Assembly (NCBI GenBank): GCA_963715575.1
Contig: OY970250.1
Coordinates: 930,001 to 994,000 of the forward strand
Length of the DNA stretch: 64,000 bases
Source: AC-32 sp963715575
GTDB lineage: Bacteria > Actinomycetota > Thermoleophilia > Gaiellales > Gaiellaceae
Direction: 5' to 3'
Position numbers and translations under genes: made by a program. The notes under the pieces are model-generated. The model did no database searches and had not been told where the DNA came from. It saw nothing but the letters and a program-made list of their open reading frames with translations. Of the stretch, positions 33,272 to 41,475 are shown in pieces; positions within the stretch are counted from its first letter, which is position 1; every line of letters starts with the position of its first letter.

Positions 33272-34212
33272 GGCGTCTCTCCCACCAGGATCTGCGCGAG
33301 CTTGTCGGCGTCGATGTTCCCGCCGGAGACGATGCACACCACGTGCTCGTCCCAACGGTGGTGGAGGGCAGCGGCGAGCGCCAATGCGCCGGCGCCTTCG
33401 GCAACCACCCGAGCGCGGCCGGCTAGCAGTCGGACCGCCTCAGCCGTCTCGTCGAGCGAGACGGAATACGCGCCGTCGAGCGCGACCTTCGCACGGGTCC
33501 ACATCGCCGGCAGCAGCGCGGGCGCGCCGGAGCCGTCGACGAACGAGACCCGGTACTCGACCGGGCGGGGCTCGCCTCGCTCGAGAGCTGCCGTCAGCGG
33601 CGCTCCGGTCTCGGGCTCGACCGCATAGACCTCGGTCACCGGTCGCACGGCCTTGATCGCGCTCGCGATCCCGACGCTCAGGCCGCCGCCGCCGAAGGGG
33701 ACGAGCACCCGGTCGGGATCGGGCAGGTCGTCGAGGATCTCGAGCCCGATCGTCCCGTTCCCCGCCATCACCCGCTCGTCCTGGACCGGGTGGACGAACT
33801 GCCCTTCCGCCTCGGGAAAGGCAGACTCCGAGATCGCCTGCCACCACCGGTCGTACGAGACCTTCACGACCTGGCCGCCGAGCCGCTCGATCGCCGCGAG
33901 CTTCGTCTCGGGCGCGTGGTCCGGCACGACGACGGTGCAGGGCAGTCCGAGCTCGCGCGCCGCCCAGGCGACGCCCTGGCCCATGTTTCCTGCGCTCGCG
34001 GTCACGACACCGCCCCGGAGCTCGTCGGCGTCGGACTGGAGGATGGCGTTGAGCGCACCGCGCAGCTTGAACGAGCCGATCGGCTGGAGGTTCTCCAGCT
34101 TCAGGAAGAGCGCGCCCGGCTGCTCCGGCAGCTCGAGCCGGAGGAGCGGCGTCCGCACGATCCGACCGGCGAGCCGCTCGCGTGCGGCGCGAATCTCCTC
34201 GATCGGGATCAA
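33268..34212 (-). CDS. Threonine dehydratase-like PLP enzyme (EutB-like)
   Basis: A 314-residue fold-type II PLP enzyme. The PLP lysine is in GSFKLRGALNAIL, the substrate loop is TASAGNMGQGVAWAAREL, and the phosphate-binding glycine loop is VPFGGGGLSVGIASAI. The family covers threonine/serine dehydratases, serine racemase and EutB of hydroxyectoine use. There is no ACT domain, so it is not the regulated biosynthetic IlvA. The start TTG 34212 overlaps the upstream stop as TTGA. Its partner upstream is an ornithine-cyclodeaminase-family gene, the arrangement seen in eutB-eutC, but the rest of an ectoine operon is not adjacent. Confidence 0.87.
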   Translation of the reverse strand: MIPIEEIRAARERLAGRIVRTPLLRLELPEQPGALFLKLENLQPIGSFKLRGALNAILQSDADELRGGVVTASAGNMGQGVAWAARELGLPCTVVVPDHAPETKLAAIERLGGQVVKVSYDRWWQAISESAFPEAEGQFVHPVQDERVMAGNGTIGLEILDDLPDPDRVLVPFGGGGLSVGIASAIKAVRPVTEVYAVEPETGAPLTAALERGEPRPVEYRVSFVDGSGAPALLPAMWTRAKVALDGAYSVSLDETAEAVRLLAGRARVVAEGAGALALAAALHHRWDEHVVCIVSGGNIDADKLAQILVGETP

Positions 34213-35192
34213 AACGGAACGGTCGTGCCGGCGCCCTCGTCCAGCGCTCGCGCGCAGACGTGCTCGGCGGCCGCGAGATCCTCGGCGGCCAGCCCGAGCG
34301 ACTTGAACACGGTCAGCTCGTCGTCCGAGCGGCGGCCGTCCCGCGAGCCGATCAGTACCTCGCCGAGCTCCGCACGGATGTGGTCCGGGCCGATGCCCGC
34401 CTCGCGCACCGCGAAGAGGTAGTCACCGCCTTCGTTGACCATCGACTCGCGCGCGTCCGCGAACAGCGCCGCGGCCGCGACCGTCTCCGCGTCGAGCTCG
34501 CGTGCGGTTGGGATGGAAGAGCCGACCGCGTTGACGTGCGCCCCCGGGGCCAGCCACTCGCGCCGGACGATCGGCTCGGTGGAGGTGGTCGCGGTCACGA
34601 CCACGTCCGCGTCGCGCAGCGCCTCCTCCGCGGTCTCGACGGCCTCCACGGGGAACGGCGCCTGCGCGTCAACCGCGAACGCTCGAGCCCGCTCCGCGGT
34701 GCGGCTCCAGACGCGGGCTTCCTCGAAATTGCGCGCCACCGCCATCGCCTCCAGGTGCGACCGCGCCTGGACGCCCGAGCCGAGGATCGCCAGGCGCCGA
34801 GAGCCCTCGCGGGCCAATAGTCGCGTTGCGACAGCCGACACCGCGGCCGTGCGGATCGCCGTCACCGCGGAGGCGTCGAGCAGGGCGCGCAGAGCGCCGG
34901 TCTCTCCGTCGAAGAGCAGGACACCGCCCTGGTGCAGGTCGAGCCCGCGCTCCGCATTGCTCGGGAAGATGCAGATCACCTTCAGCCCGTAGGAGGGAGT
35001 CGGCGCCGAGCGGTGAGCCGGCATCAGGCCCATCAGGCTCGGCTCTTCGGGCGGCCGGATGACGAAGCGGAGCGGCTGCCAGACGGAGCCTCGCGCGAGG
35101 TCACCGAGGACGGCCTCCATCAGCTCGACGCACTCGTCCATCGGCAGCAGCCGCTTGACGTCGTCGTGGCCGAGGACGAGCAGCTCGCTCAC
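34209..35192 (-). CDS. Ornithine cyclodeaminase / mu-crystallin family protein (EutC-like)
   Basis: A 327-residue NAD(P)-dependent enzyme. LAILGSGVQARSHLEAMAVA is the dinucleotide site; YGLKVICIFPSNAERGLDLH holds the substrate lysine region; DASAVTAIRTAAVSAVATRL is the family core motif; and GAHVNAVGSSIPTARELDAE follows the domain. Family reactions: ornithine to proline, alanine dehydrogenase, or imine reduction; EutC in ectoine breakdown. GTGA overlap with the aldo/keto reductase gene. The three genes 36154 to 33268 are an operon. Confidence 0.9.
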   Translation of the reverse strand: MSELLVLGHDDVKRLLPMDECVELMEAVLGDLARGSVWQPLRFVIRPPEEPSLMGLMPAHRSAPTPSYGLKVICIFPSNAERGLDLHQGGVLLFDGETGALRALLDASAVTAIRTAAVSAVATRLLAREGSRRLAILGSGVQARSHLEAMAVARNFEEARVWSRTAERARAFAVDAQAPFPVEAVETAEEALRDADVVVTATTSTEPIVRREWLAPGAHVNAVGSSIPTARELDAETVAAAALFADARESMVNEGGDYLFAVREAGIGPDHIRAELGEVLIGSRDGRRSDDELTVFKSLGLAAEDLAAAEHVCARALDEGAGTTVPF

Positions 35193-36154
35193 GCGAACAA
35201 CCCGGCCAGCTCGTCCCGCTGGGCAGCGCTGAGCTCGAGCTCGGTCGCGGCGACGGCCGCCGCGAGCTGCTCCGGCCGGCGGGGGCCGACGACCACCGCG
35301 GTCACCTGCGGGTGGCCGAGCACCCACGCAATCGCCAGGGTCGCCGGCTCGACCCCGAGGTCTGCGGCCGCGGCCGCGAATCCGTCCAGGCCGCGGAAGG
35401 TCTCCTCGTTCACCAGGTCTGCGTAGGGGTCGGGGCGAAGCGTCATCCGGGAGCCCGAAGGGTACGCCTCGCCGCGCCGGTACTTGCCCGTCAGCCACCC
35501 GCCCACGAGCGGGCTGAACGGCGTGAAGCCGAGCCCTTCGCGCTCGCAGATCGCGAGGATCTCGACCTCGGCCTCGCGGCGGAGCAGGCTGTACTCGTTC
35601 TGGACCCAGCCGTAGCGGGCGAGCCCGAGCCGCGTGCTCGTCTCGAGCGCCTGCTCGAGGCCCGCGCCGTCGAGGTTGCTGGCACCGATCGCGCGGGCCT
35701 TCCCGGTCCGCGCAACCTCGTCGAGGGCGCGCAGCGTCTCCTCGATCGGCGTGTCCTCGTCGGACTCATGGGTGAGGTACAGCTCGACCCGCTCGGCCTG
35801 CAGGCGCGCGAGGCTGCCGTCGAGCTCCCGGAGGATCCGCTCGTGGCCCAGGCCGCGGTCGTCGGGGTCGCCGGTCACCGACCAGAAGACCTTGGTGCTC
35901 AGCAGCACCGGCGCCTTGCGCTCGCTGCGCCAGTCCCCCACCCAGCTCTCGCTCCGGCCGCCGCCGTACGACGCCGCCGTGTCGAAGACGTTGATCCCGG
36001 CCGCCCAGGCGGCGTCCATCAGCGCGAACGCCTCGTCGTGGCTCTCGCCCTGGCCGAAGAGCTCCGGCGCCGACCCGATGCCGCCGAAGTTCCCGCAGCC
36101 GAGGAAGAGCCTCGAGACCTCGAGCCCCGTTCGTCCGAGCGGCCGACGCTCCAC
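35189..36154 (-). CDS. Aldo/keto reductase
   Basis: A 321-residue NADPH-dependent TIM-barrel reductase. MERRPLGRTGLEVSRLFLGC is the typical start; NVFDTAASYGGGRSESWVGD holds the catalytic Asp and Tyr; KAPVLLSTKV the catalytic lysine; and VELYLTHESD the histidine. IGASNLDGAGLEQAL and the WVQNEYSLLRREAEVEILAI segment are also standard. The substrate is unknown. The GTG start lies six bases after a TAGGCT box and only 31 bases from the divergent kynA start. Confidence 0.94.
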   Translation of the reverse strand: MERRPLGRTGLEVSRLFLGCGNFGGIGSAPELFGQGESHDEAFALMDAAWAAGINVFDTAASYGGGRSESWVGDWRSERKAPVLLSTKVFWSVTGDPDDRGLGHERILRELDGSLARLQAERVELYLTHESDEDTPIEETLRALDEVARTGKARAIGASNLDGAGLEQALETSTRLGLARYGWVQNEYSLLRREAEVEILAICEREGLGFTPFSPLVGGWLTGKYRRGEAYPSGSRMTLRPDPYADLVNEETFRGLDGFAAAAADLGVEPATLAIAWVLGHPQVTAVVVGPRRPEQLAAAVAATELELSAAQRDELAGLFA

Positions 36155-36160
36155 CGGCAG

Positions 36161-36166
36161 AGCCTA
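36161..36166 (-). promoter_or_regulatory. -10 box TAGGCT for the aldo/keto reductase operon (predicted leaderless)
   Basis: Minus-strand TAGGCT, six bases before GTG 36154. A possible -35 (TTCACC, 36185-36190) lies 18 bases upstream. Confidence 0.6.
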
Positions 36167-36173
36167 CGGGTCG

Positions 36174-36179
36174 TATGCT
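36174..36179 (+). promoter_or_regulatory. -10 box TATGCT for kynA (predicted leaderless)
   Basis: TATGCT, six bases before GTG 36186. Seven bases separate it from the opposing -10 box, so the two polymerase sites must overlap. Confidence 0.6.
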
Positions 36180-36185
36180 GAGCAG

Positions 36186-36899
36186 GTGAAGCCGGACGCC
36201 GAGGACTACGGCCAGCCGATCCTCGGCGGCGAGGGCGCGAGCGACTACGAGCGCTATCTCCGAACCGACGAGCTGCTCGCCCTGCAGAAACGCCCGGAGG
36301 AGCAGACCCACCGGGACGAGCTGCTCTTCCAGACCGTCCACCAGGCCTCCGAGCTCTGGCTGAAGCTCGCCTGGAACGAGGCGGAGGAGGCAACCCGTCT
36401 GATCGAGCAGGAAGACCTGTCCGGCGCCCAGCGCCTGCTGCGCCGCTCCGTCCTGGCGATGGACTACGTGATCGCCCAGCTGGAGATGCTGGAGGCGCTT
36501 TCGCCCTGGGAGTACCAGGCGATCCGCAAGGTACTCGGGCACGGCAGCGGTTTCGACTCGCCCGGCTTCCGCCAGATCCGCCGCGTAACCCCGCCGCTCG
36601 GGCAGGCCTTCGCCGAGAAGCTGCGAGAGGCCGGCCTGAACGTCGTCTCGCTGTACGTCCAGGGTCGAGAGCACGAAGACCTCTACCAGCTGGCCGAGCT
36701 CCTGCTCTCCTGGGACGAACGGATCGGGCTCTGGCGGATGCGCCACTACCTGGTGGTCGCCCGGGTGATCGGCGATCAGGTGGTCGGCACGCAGGGCACG
36801 CCTGTCGAGCTGCTCGGGAGCCTGATCAAACAGCGCTTCTACCCCGAGCTCTGGCAGGCACGTAACCGCCTGACCGAGCTCGCCAACGAGGAGGACTGA
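36186..36899 (+). CDS. kynA: Tryptophan 2,3-dioxygenase
   Basis: A 237-residue heme enzyme that opens the indole ring of L-tryptophan to N-formylkynurenine. Signatures: DYERYLRTDELLALQ, ELLFQTVHQASELWLKLAWN (distal-pocket histidine), SPWEYQAIRKVLGHGSGFDS and WRMRHYLVVARVIGDQVVGT with the heme-ligand histidine, ending QGTPV. It is slightly shorter than the usual 260-280 residues but has all core helices. No formamidase was recognised nearby. It heads the plus-strand genes that include a Liv transporter and a kynureninase-fold enzyme. Confidence 0.93.
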   Translation: MKPDAEDYGQPILGGEGASDYERYLRTDELLALQKRPEEQTHRDELLFQTVHQASELWLKLAWNEAEEATRLIEQEDLSGAQRLLRRSVLAMDYVIAQLEMLEALSPWEYQAIRKVLGHGSGFDSPGFRQIRRVTPPLGQAFAEKLREAGLNVVSLYVQGREHEDLYQLAELLLSWDERIGLWRMRHYLVVARVIGDQVVGTQGTPVELLGSLIKQRFYPELWQARNRLTELANEED

Positions 36900-36930
36900 G
36901 CTCCGGCCCCTGCCATTCTCGGCGGTTCCG

Positions 36931-36939
36931 TGTGAGAAT
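36931..36939 (+). promoter_or_regulatory. Possible extended -10 (TGTGAGAAT) for the bicupin gene
   Basis: TG-n-GAGAAT ends six bases before ATG 36946. The first hexamer base is G instead of T, so this is a weaker match than the others. Confidence 0.35.
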
Positions 36940-36945
36940 CGTCGG

Positions 36946-37665
36946 ATGTCGGGTTACGTCGTCCACGAAGCCGAGCTCGAGGGCAGCCGCCGCAACGGCG
37001 ACACCGCGTCCCGCGCGGTCGCGATCGACTCGAGCAAGGGCTCGTCGGTGCTCGAGCTCCACCTCGTCCGCTACGCACGAGGGCGTTCGAGCCCGCGGAC
37101 GCTCGAGGGCGTGCAGGAGATCATGTACGCCGTCTCGGGGAGCGGATCGCTGACGGTCGCCGGGGAGTCGCACGAGCTCGAGCCCGGGACCGCCGCCTAC
37201 CTGACGGCGGGCGAGACCTATGAGCTCGACAACCCGGGCTCCGAGGAGCTGCTGATCGTCTCGGCGACCGCGCCGCAGGACGCCGGCGCCGTCCAGGCCC
37301 CCACGGCGAGAACCGTGCGCTACGCCGACCAACCGACCCTTCCCGCGAGCGGCGACCGTGAGTTCCGCTACCTCGTCACGGACGAGGTCGGCTGCAGGGA
37401 CGCGACGCAGTTCTACGGCGTCATCGCACCGGGTCGCGCACCTGATCACAGCCATGTCTACGACGAGGTGATCTACGTGCTGGAGGGCGAGGGCGTGTTC
37501 CACGGCGGCGGGGAGGAACGGCCGGTGCGGGCCGGCTCCTGCATCCACATCCCGCCCTTCTTCGTCCACTCGCTCGAGAACAGCGGAGACACCTCGATGC
37601 GGATCGTCGCAACCTTCCATCCGTCCGGCGATCCCGCCTCGCGCGCCTATGAGGCAAACGAATGA
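36946..37665 (+). CDS. Bicupin protein, unknown substrate
   Basis: A 239-residue protein with two cupin domains. The second, APDHSHVYDEVIYVLEGEGV followed by GSCIHIPPFFVHSLEN, has the HxH, Glu and later His metal-ligand set and is probably the active site. The first (RTLEGVQEIMYAVSGSGSLT) lacks the HxH histidines and is likely structural. Architecture and length resemble ureidoglycine aminohydrolase and other bicupin dioxygenases, but no specific family can be claimed. It follows kynA by 46 bases, so an oxygenase role on a tryptophan product is possible. Confidence 0.8.
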   Translation: MSGYVVHEAELEGSRRNGDTASRAVAIDSSKGSSVLELHLVRYARGRSSPRTLEGVQEIMYAVSGSGSLTVAGESHELEPGTAAYLTAGETYELDNPGSEELLIVSATAPQDAGAVQAPTARTVRYADQPTLPASGDREFRYLVTDEVGCRDATQFYGVIAPGRAPDHSHVYDEVIYVLEGEGVFHGGGEERPVRAGSCIHIPPFFVHSLENSGDTSMRIVATFHPSGDPASRAYEANE

Positions 37666-37715
37666 CCGGGAAACACGTCTCATCCATCGGAACGGAAGTC
37701 GAGGAGGAGGGCAAG

Positions 37716-38897
37716 ATGAGGAAGTACCTGGTGGCCGCGGTCCTCGCGGCTGCGGTGGCTGTGCTGGCTTCAGCCGCGTTTGGATCGACCAAGTCGCCGG
37801 CGCGGGCATCGTCCGCCGGCGCGGCGACGGTGACGTGCGGCAAGACGCGCACGATCGGCCTCGCGGCGCCGTTCACGGGCCCAGCGGCCGACATCGGAAA
37901 CCAGCAGGTTCGCTGGGCGAAGTACTACGTCAAGCGTTGGAACGCCAAGAAGGCGAACAGGAACAAGCGGATCAAGGTCATCGACGGCGACACGCAGCTG
38001 GGTGTCGACACGGCGTTCGCAGTCAAGGTCGCGAAGTCGTTCGCCTCGAACTCGAAGGTGCTCGGCGTCGTGGGGCCCGCCGGTAGCCAGGAGGTCGTCG
38101 CGTCCACGTCGGGCTACAAGGGTGGCAAGCTCGGGTTCGTCTCCGGCTCGGCGACTCGCACGACGCTCACGGACGGCCACACCGACGGCAACCGGCGCGG
38201 GTACTTCTTCCGCACCGTGCCGAGCGACGCCGCGCAGGGTCCGGCGGTCGCGAACTGGATGACCAAGAAGCTGAAGTGGAAGCGGGTCTACATCATCGAC
38301 GACCAGGAGACCTACTCGCAGGGCCTGGCCGACGGGGTGCAGAAGATCCTCGCCGGCCGTGGCGTGAAGGTAACCCGCGACTCGATCAGCCAGACCGACG
38401 CGGACTTCTCGTCCAAGATCGCGAAGATCCCGAACAACACCCAGGGCATCTACATCCCGTGGCAGCTCGCCCCGCAGGCTCAGGCCTTCGGGCAGCAGCT
38501 CAAGGCCGCGGGCAAATCCCACATCAAGCTGTTCGGCTCGGACGGCCTGTTCGCACCGGGTGTCTGGAAGATCGCAGGGTCGTACGACTCGGCCTTCCCG
38601 TACAACCCGGCCGACTCGGCGGTCAAGGCGTACATCAAGGCCCACAAGGGCAACGGTGAGTTCTTCGGCCTGCCGTCGTACGTGGCGGCCCAGGTGGTCG
38701 TGGGCGCGGTCACGAGGGCGTGCGCCGACGGCAAGGCGACCCGTGCCGAGGTGCGCAAGCAGATCGCGAAGACGAAGCTGAAGACGACGATCCTCGGCTT
38801 CCCGGTCTCGTACGCGCGCAGCGGCGAGATGCGCCTCCCGGCGAGCTACGGGATCTACCAGATCCAGAGCAACGGCTCGTTCAAGCGCATCGGCTGA
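37716..38897 (+). CDS. livJ: Branched-chain-amino-acid-type ABC substrate-binding protein (first Liv system)
   Basis: A 393-residue periplasmic-type binding protein of the Peripla_BP_6 (LivJ) family: IGLAAPFTGPAADIGNQQVR, VLGVVGPAGSQEVVASTSGY and VYIIDDQETYSQGLADGVQK are the typical strands. The signal (MRKYLVAAVLAAAVAVLASA) has an AxA-type cleavage site and no lipobox cysteine. Start ATG 37716 has GGAGG spaced seven to eight bases before it; the longer open frame from 37662 is rejected. The ligand is likely an amino acid or amide and need not be branched-chain. Confidence 0.93.
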   Translation: MRKYLVAAVLAAAVAVLASAAFGSTKSPARASSAGAATVTCGKTRTIGLAAPFTGPAADIGNQQVRWAKYYVKRWNAKKANRNKRIKVIDGDTQLGVDTAFAVKVAKSFASNSKVLGVVGPAGSQEVVASTSGYKGGKLGFVSGSATRTTLTDGHTDGNRRGYFFRTVPSDAAQGPAVANWMTKKLKWKRVYIIDDQETYSQGLADGVQKILAGRGVKVTRDSISQTDADFSSKIAKIPNNTQGIYIPWQLAPQAQAFGQQLKAAGKSHIKLFGSDGLFAPGVWKIAGSYDSAFPYNPADSAVKAYIKAHKGNGEFFGLPSYVAAQVVVGAVTRACADGKATRAEVRKQIAKTKLKTTILGFPVSYARSGEMRLPASYGIYQIQSNGSFKRIG

Positions 38898-38924
38898 CGA
38901 GCACAGACCTGACGGAATCACGAG

Positions 38925-38952
38925 CGTGCGGCCCACTCCGGTGGGCCGCACG
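38925..38952 (+). terminator. Hairpin between livJ and livH (attenuator/terminator)
   Basis: A perfect 12-bp inverted repeat, CGTGCGGCCCAC / GTGGGCCGCACG, with a four-base loop (TCCG), followed by TTTCCTCT. It sits 27 bases after the livJ stop. It probably ends part of the transcripts, so that the binding protein is made in excess over the permease. Confidence 0.8.
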
Positions 38953-38974
38953 TTTCCTCTGAGAGGCTACGCGC

Positions 38975-40000
38975 GTGAGTATGGATCTGCGACAGCGGCT
39001 CCTGAATCTCGGCGGCCTTGCCGTCGCGATCGTCGCCTGGACGCTGTACGCCGTCTACCTCTCGCCTACGCAGGGCTGGACGTTCTTTCTCCAGCTGACG
39101 GTGAACGGGATCATCCTCGGCAGCGTCTACGCGTTGATCGCGCTCGGCTACTCGATGGTCTACGGGATCCTGAAGCTGCTCAACTTCGCGCACGGCGACG
39201 TCTACATGATCGGCGCGTTCATCGGCTTCGGCGTGCTGACGCTGCTGGGCGGCCCACTCAACCCGGCCATCCCCGTCGTGCTGCTCGTGCTCTGCATGTT
39301 CGTGGTCGCGATGCTCGGCTCGGGCTTCCTCGGGTTGGCGATCGAGCGCTTCGCGTACCGACCGCTTCGGGACGCACCTCGGATTGCTCCGCTCATCTCC
39401 GCACTCGGCGTCGCGTTCTTCCTGGAGAACTCGGCTCTCCTGCTGTTCGGCGCGCAGTTCCGCAACTACGACGGCTTCGAGCTGATCAGCTACAACGGCA
39501 TCCATCTCGGCGGCGACAACGGCGTCTTCGTCCAGTACCTGGGCGTGATTGTGATCGTGGGGGCGGTCTTGCTGATGCTGGCGCTGTTGGCGCTCGTGCA
39601 CTGGACGCGCCTGGGCAAGGCGATGCGCGCCGTCTCCTTCGACCGCGAGGCGGCGGCGATGATGGGGATCGAGCCCGACCGCGTGATTGCGGCGACCTTT
39701 TTCATCGGCTCGGCGCTCGCGGGCGCGGCCGGCGTGATGTTCGGCCTCCTCTTCAGCCAGATCTACCACCTGATGGGCTTCCTGGCGGGCCTTAAGGGCT
39801 TCACGGCGGCGGTCGTCGGCGGGATCGGCAGCATTCCCGGCGCGATGCTCGGCGGCCTGCTCGTCGGCCTCGTCGAGTCCTGGGCCCGCGGCTACCTGAA
39901 CGGCAACGTCTCCGACCTGGTCGTCTTCGGCATCCTGATCGGCGTGATGCTGGTGCGGCCGAGCGGGCTGCTCGGGACGCCCGCGCTGCAGAAGGTGTAG
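38975..40000 (+). CDS. livH: Branched-chain-amino-acid-type ABC permease LivH (first Liv system)
   Basis: A 341-residue membrane protein with about nine helices. LTVNGIILGSVYALIALGYS, MVYGILKLLNFAHGDVYMIG and GKAMRAVSFDREAAAMMGIE (the cytoplasmic EAA-like coupling loop) are family hallmarks, as is AAVVGGIGSIPGAMLGGLL. It forms the translocation pore with LivM. GTG 38975 follows the hairpin by 22 bases. The N-terminal extra helix (AIVAWTLYAVYL) is somewhat longer than usual. Confidence 0.95.
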   Translation: MSMDLRQRLLNLGGLAVAIVAWTLYAVYLSPTQGWTFFLQLTVNGIILGSVYALIALGYSMVYGILKLLNFAHGDVYMIGAFIGFGVLTLLGGPLNPAIPVVLLVLCMFVVAMLGSGFLGLAIERFAYRPLRDAPRIAPLISALGVAFFLENSALLLFGAQFRNYDGFELISYNGIHLGGDNGVFVQYLGVIVIVGAVLLMLALLALVHWTRLGKAMRAVSFDREAAAMMGIEPDRVIAATFFIGSALAGAAGVMFGLLFSQIYHLMGFLAGLKGFTAAVVGGIGSIPGAMLGGLLVGLVESWARGYLNGNVSDLVVFGILIGVMLVRPSGLLGTPALQKV

Positions 40001-40002
40001 CC

Positions 40003-41475
40003 GTGAGCGACAGCACACCCGGCGTCCCCGAGAATCCCACCCAGATCGGCATCGACCAGTGGGTCGAGCGCGCCGACGAGCGCATCGAGCGGCCGGGAGG
40101 TCTCGGTGGCCGGATCGCGCACATCTGGGAGCTGCTGCCGGCCGCGGGCAAGCTCGCGTTCCTGACGCCGGCAATCCTCGTCCCGTTCCTCCCGTTCATC
40201 AGCGAGGGGAACCTCTTCAACTACGGGCTCTTCATCCTCATCTACGCCCTGCTCGCGCTCGGCCTGAACGTCGTGGTCGGCTTCGCCGGGCTGCTCGACC
40301 TCGGCTACGTCGCCTTCTTCGGGTTCGGCGCCTACACCTACGCGTTCCTCTCAGGCACCCACTCGAACAAGGGTCACGTTTACGCGCACCACTGGGACGC
40401 GCAGTGGTCGATCCTCGCAGCCGTGCTGGTCTGCGCCCTTCTCGGGCTCTTCCTGGGCTCGTCCTCCCGTCGCCTGCTCGGCGACTACCTCGCGATCGTG
40501 ACGCTCTTCTTCGGCCAGGCCTTCGTCGTCTTCACGAACGCCGCCGATCCGTACGGGATCACCAACGGCTCGAACGGCCTGGCGAACGTCGACCCGCTCA
40601 CCTTCTTCGGCTTCACGATCGACACGACCCGCGGCTACTACTGGTTCCTGCTCGGCTGCGTGATCGTCGTCCTGATCGTCCTCTACTGCATCAGCGAGTC
40701 ACGAACGGGTCGTGCGTGGAAAGCCTCGCGCGAGGACCCGCTCGCGGCGGAGATGATGGGCATGCCGGTCAACCGGCTGAAGATCATGGCCTTCAGCCTC
40801 GGCGCCGCGATCGCCGGTCTCGCCGGCAGCGTCTTCGCGGCTGCCCAGACGGGTGCCTTCCCGCAGAACTTCAGCACCCAGGTGCTGATCCTGATCTACG
40901 CGGTCGTGATCCTCGGTGGGACCGGCAGCCTCACCGGAATGATCGTCGGGGCGATCGCGATCATCGCGTCGAACCAGGTGCTGGACTCGACCTCGCCGCC
41001 GAACGTCGCCCGCGTGCTCTTCTACGTGGCGCTGATCGCGGCGGTCTTCTTCACCATGCGCCGCTCGTGGCCCCGGCTGGTGGCCGCCTTCGCCGCGACG
41101 GCGGCCTTCGGCCTGGTGGTGCACGCGATCGTCGACGCCGTGTGGTCCCGCGGGACCGCCGGCCACGTGACCGACGGCGGCTTCCTGACCGACGTGATCC
41201 GGAACTGGGTGCTGCTGCCGAGCAACCCCGGCCGGCTCGCCGTCTACGGATACCTGCTGATGGTCGTCTGCATCATCGCGGTGGTGCAGCTCAAGGGCTG
41301 GTGGCGCCTGGTCGTGCTCGTGCCGACGCTCTATCTCTCCGCCTTCGTCTGGGAGAACCTGCTCGTCCAGCAACCGGCGGTGACGCGCTACGTGCTCTTC
41401 GGCGCCCTGCTGATCGCGGTGATGACGATCAGGCCGCAAGGCCTATTCGGGACCGCGAAGGTGGAGATCGGCTGA
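40003..41475 (+). CDS. livM: Branched-chain-amino-acid-type ABC permease LivM, enlarged (first Liv system)
   Basis: A 490-residue LivM, against roughly 300-350 for most. The standard core is clear: NYGLFILIYALLALGLNVVV, GFAGLLDLGYVAFFGFGAYT, RTGRAWKASREDPLAAEMMG (coupling loop) and ILGGTGSLTGMIVGAIAIIA. It has a roughly 50-residue cytoplasmic N-terminal extension. About 110 residues with extra hydrophobic helices are inserted between two similar last-helix segments (NVARVLFYVALIAAVFFTMR and VLFGALLIAVMTIRPQGLFG). Starts GTG 40003, two bases after livH. Confidence 0.94.
   Translation: MSDSTPGVPENPTQIGIDQWVERADERIERPGGLGGRIAHIWELLPAAGKLAFLTPAILVPFLPFISEGNLFNYGLFILIYALLALGLNVVVGFAGLLDLGYVAFFGFGAYTYAFLSGTHSNKGHVYAHHWDAQWSILAAVLVCALLGLFLGSSSRRLLGDYLAIVTLFFGQAFVVFTNAADPYGITNGSNGLANVDPLTFFGFTIDTTRGYYWFLLGCVIVVLIVLYCISESRTGRAWKASREDPLAAEMMGMPVNRLKIMAFSLGAAIAGLAGSVFAAAQTGAFPQNFSTQVLILIYAVVILGGTGSLTGMIVGAIAIIASNQVLDSTSPPNVARVLFYVALIAAVFFTMRRSWPRLVAAFAATAAFGLVVHAIVDAVWSRGTAGHVTDGGFLTDVIRNWVLLPSNPGRLAVYGYLLMVVCIIAVVQLKGWWRLVVLVPTLYLSAFVWENLLVQQPAVTRYVLFGALLIAVMTIRPQGLFGTAKVEIG

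Noticed and set aside
33268..36154. Complete ectoine utilisation operon
   Set aside because: Only EutB- and EutC-like genes are together; the deacetylase and transaminase are absent and the M24 gene is 9 kb away.
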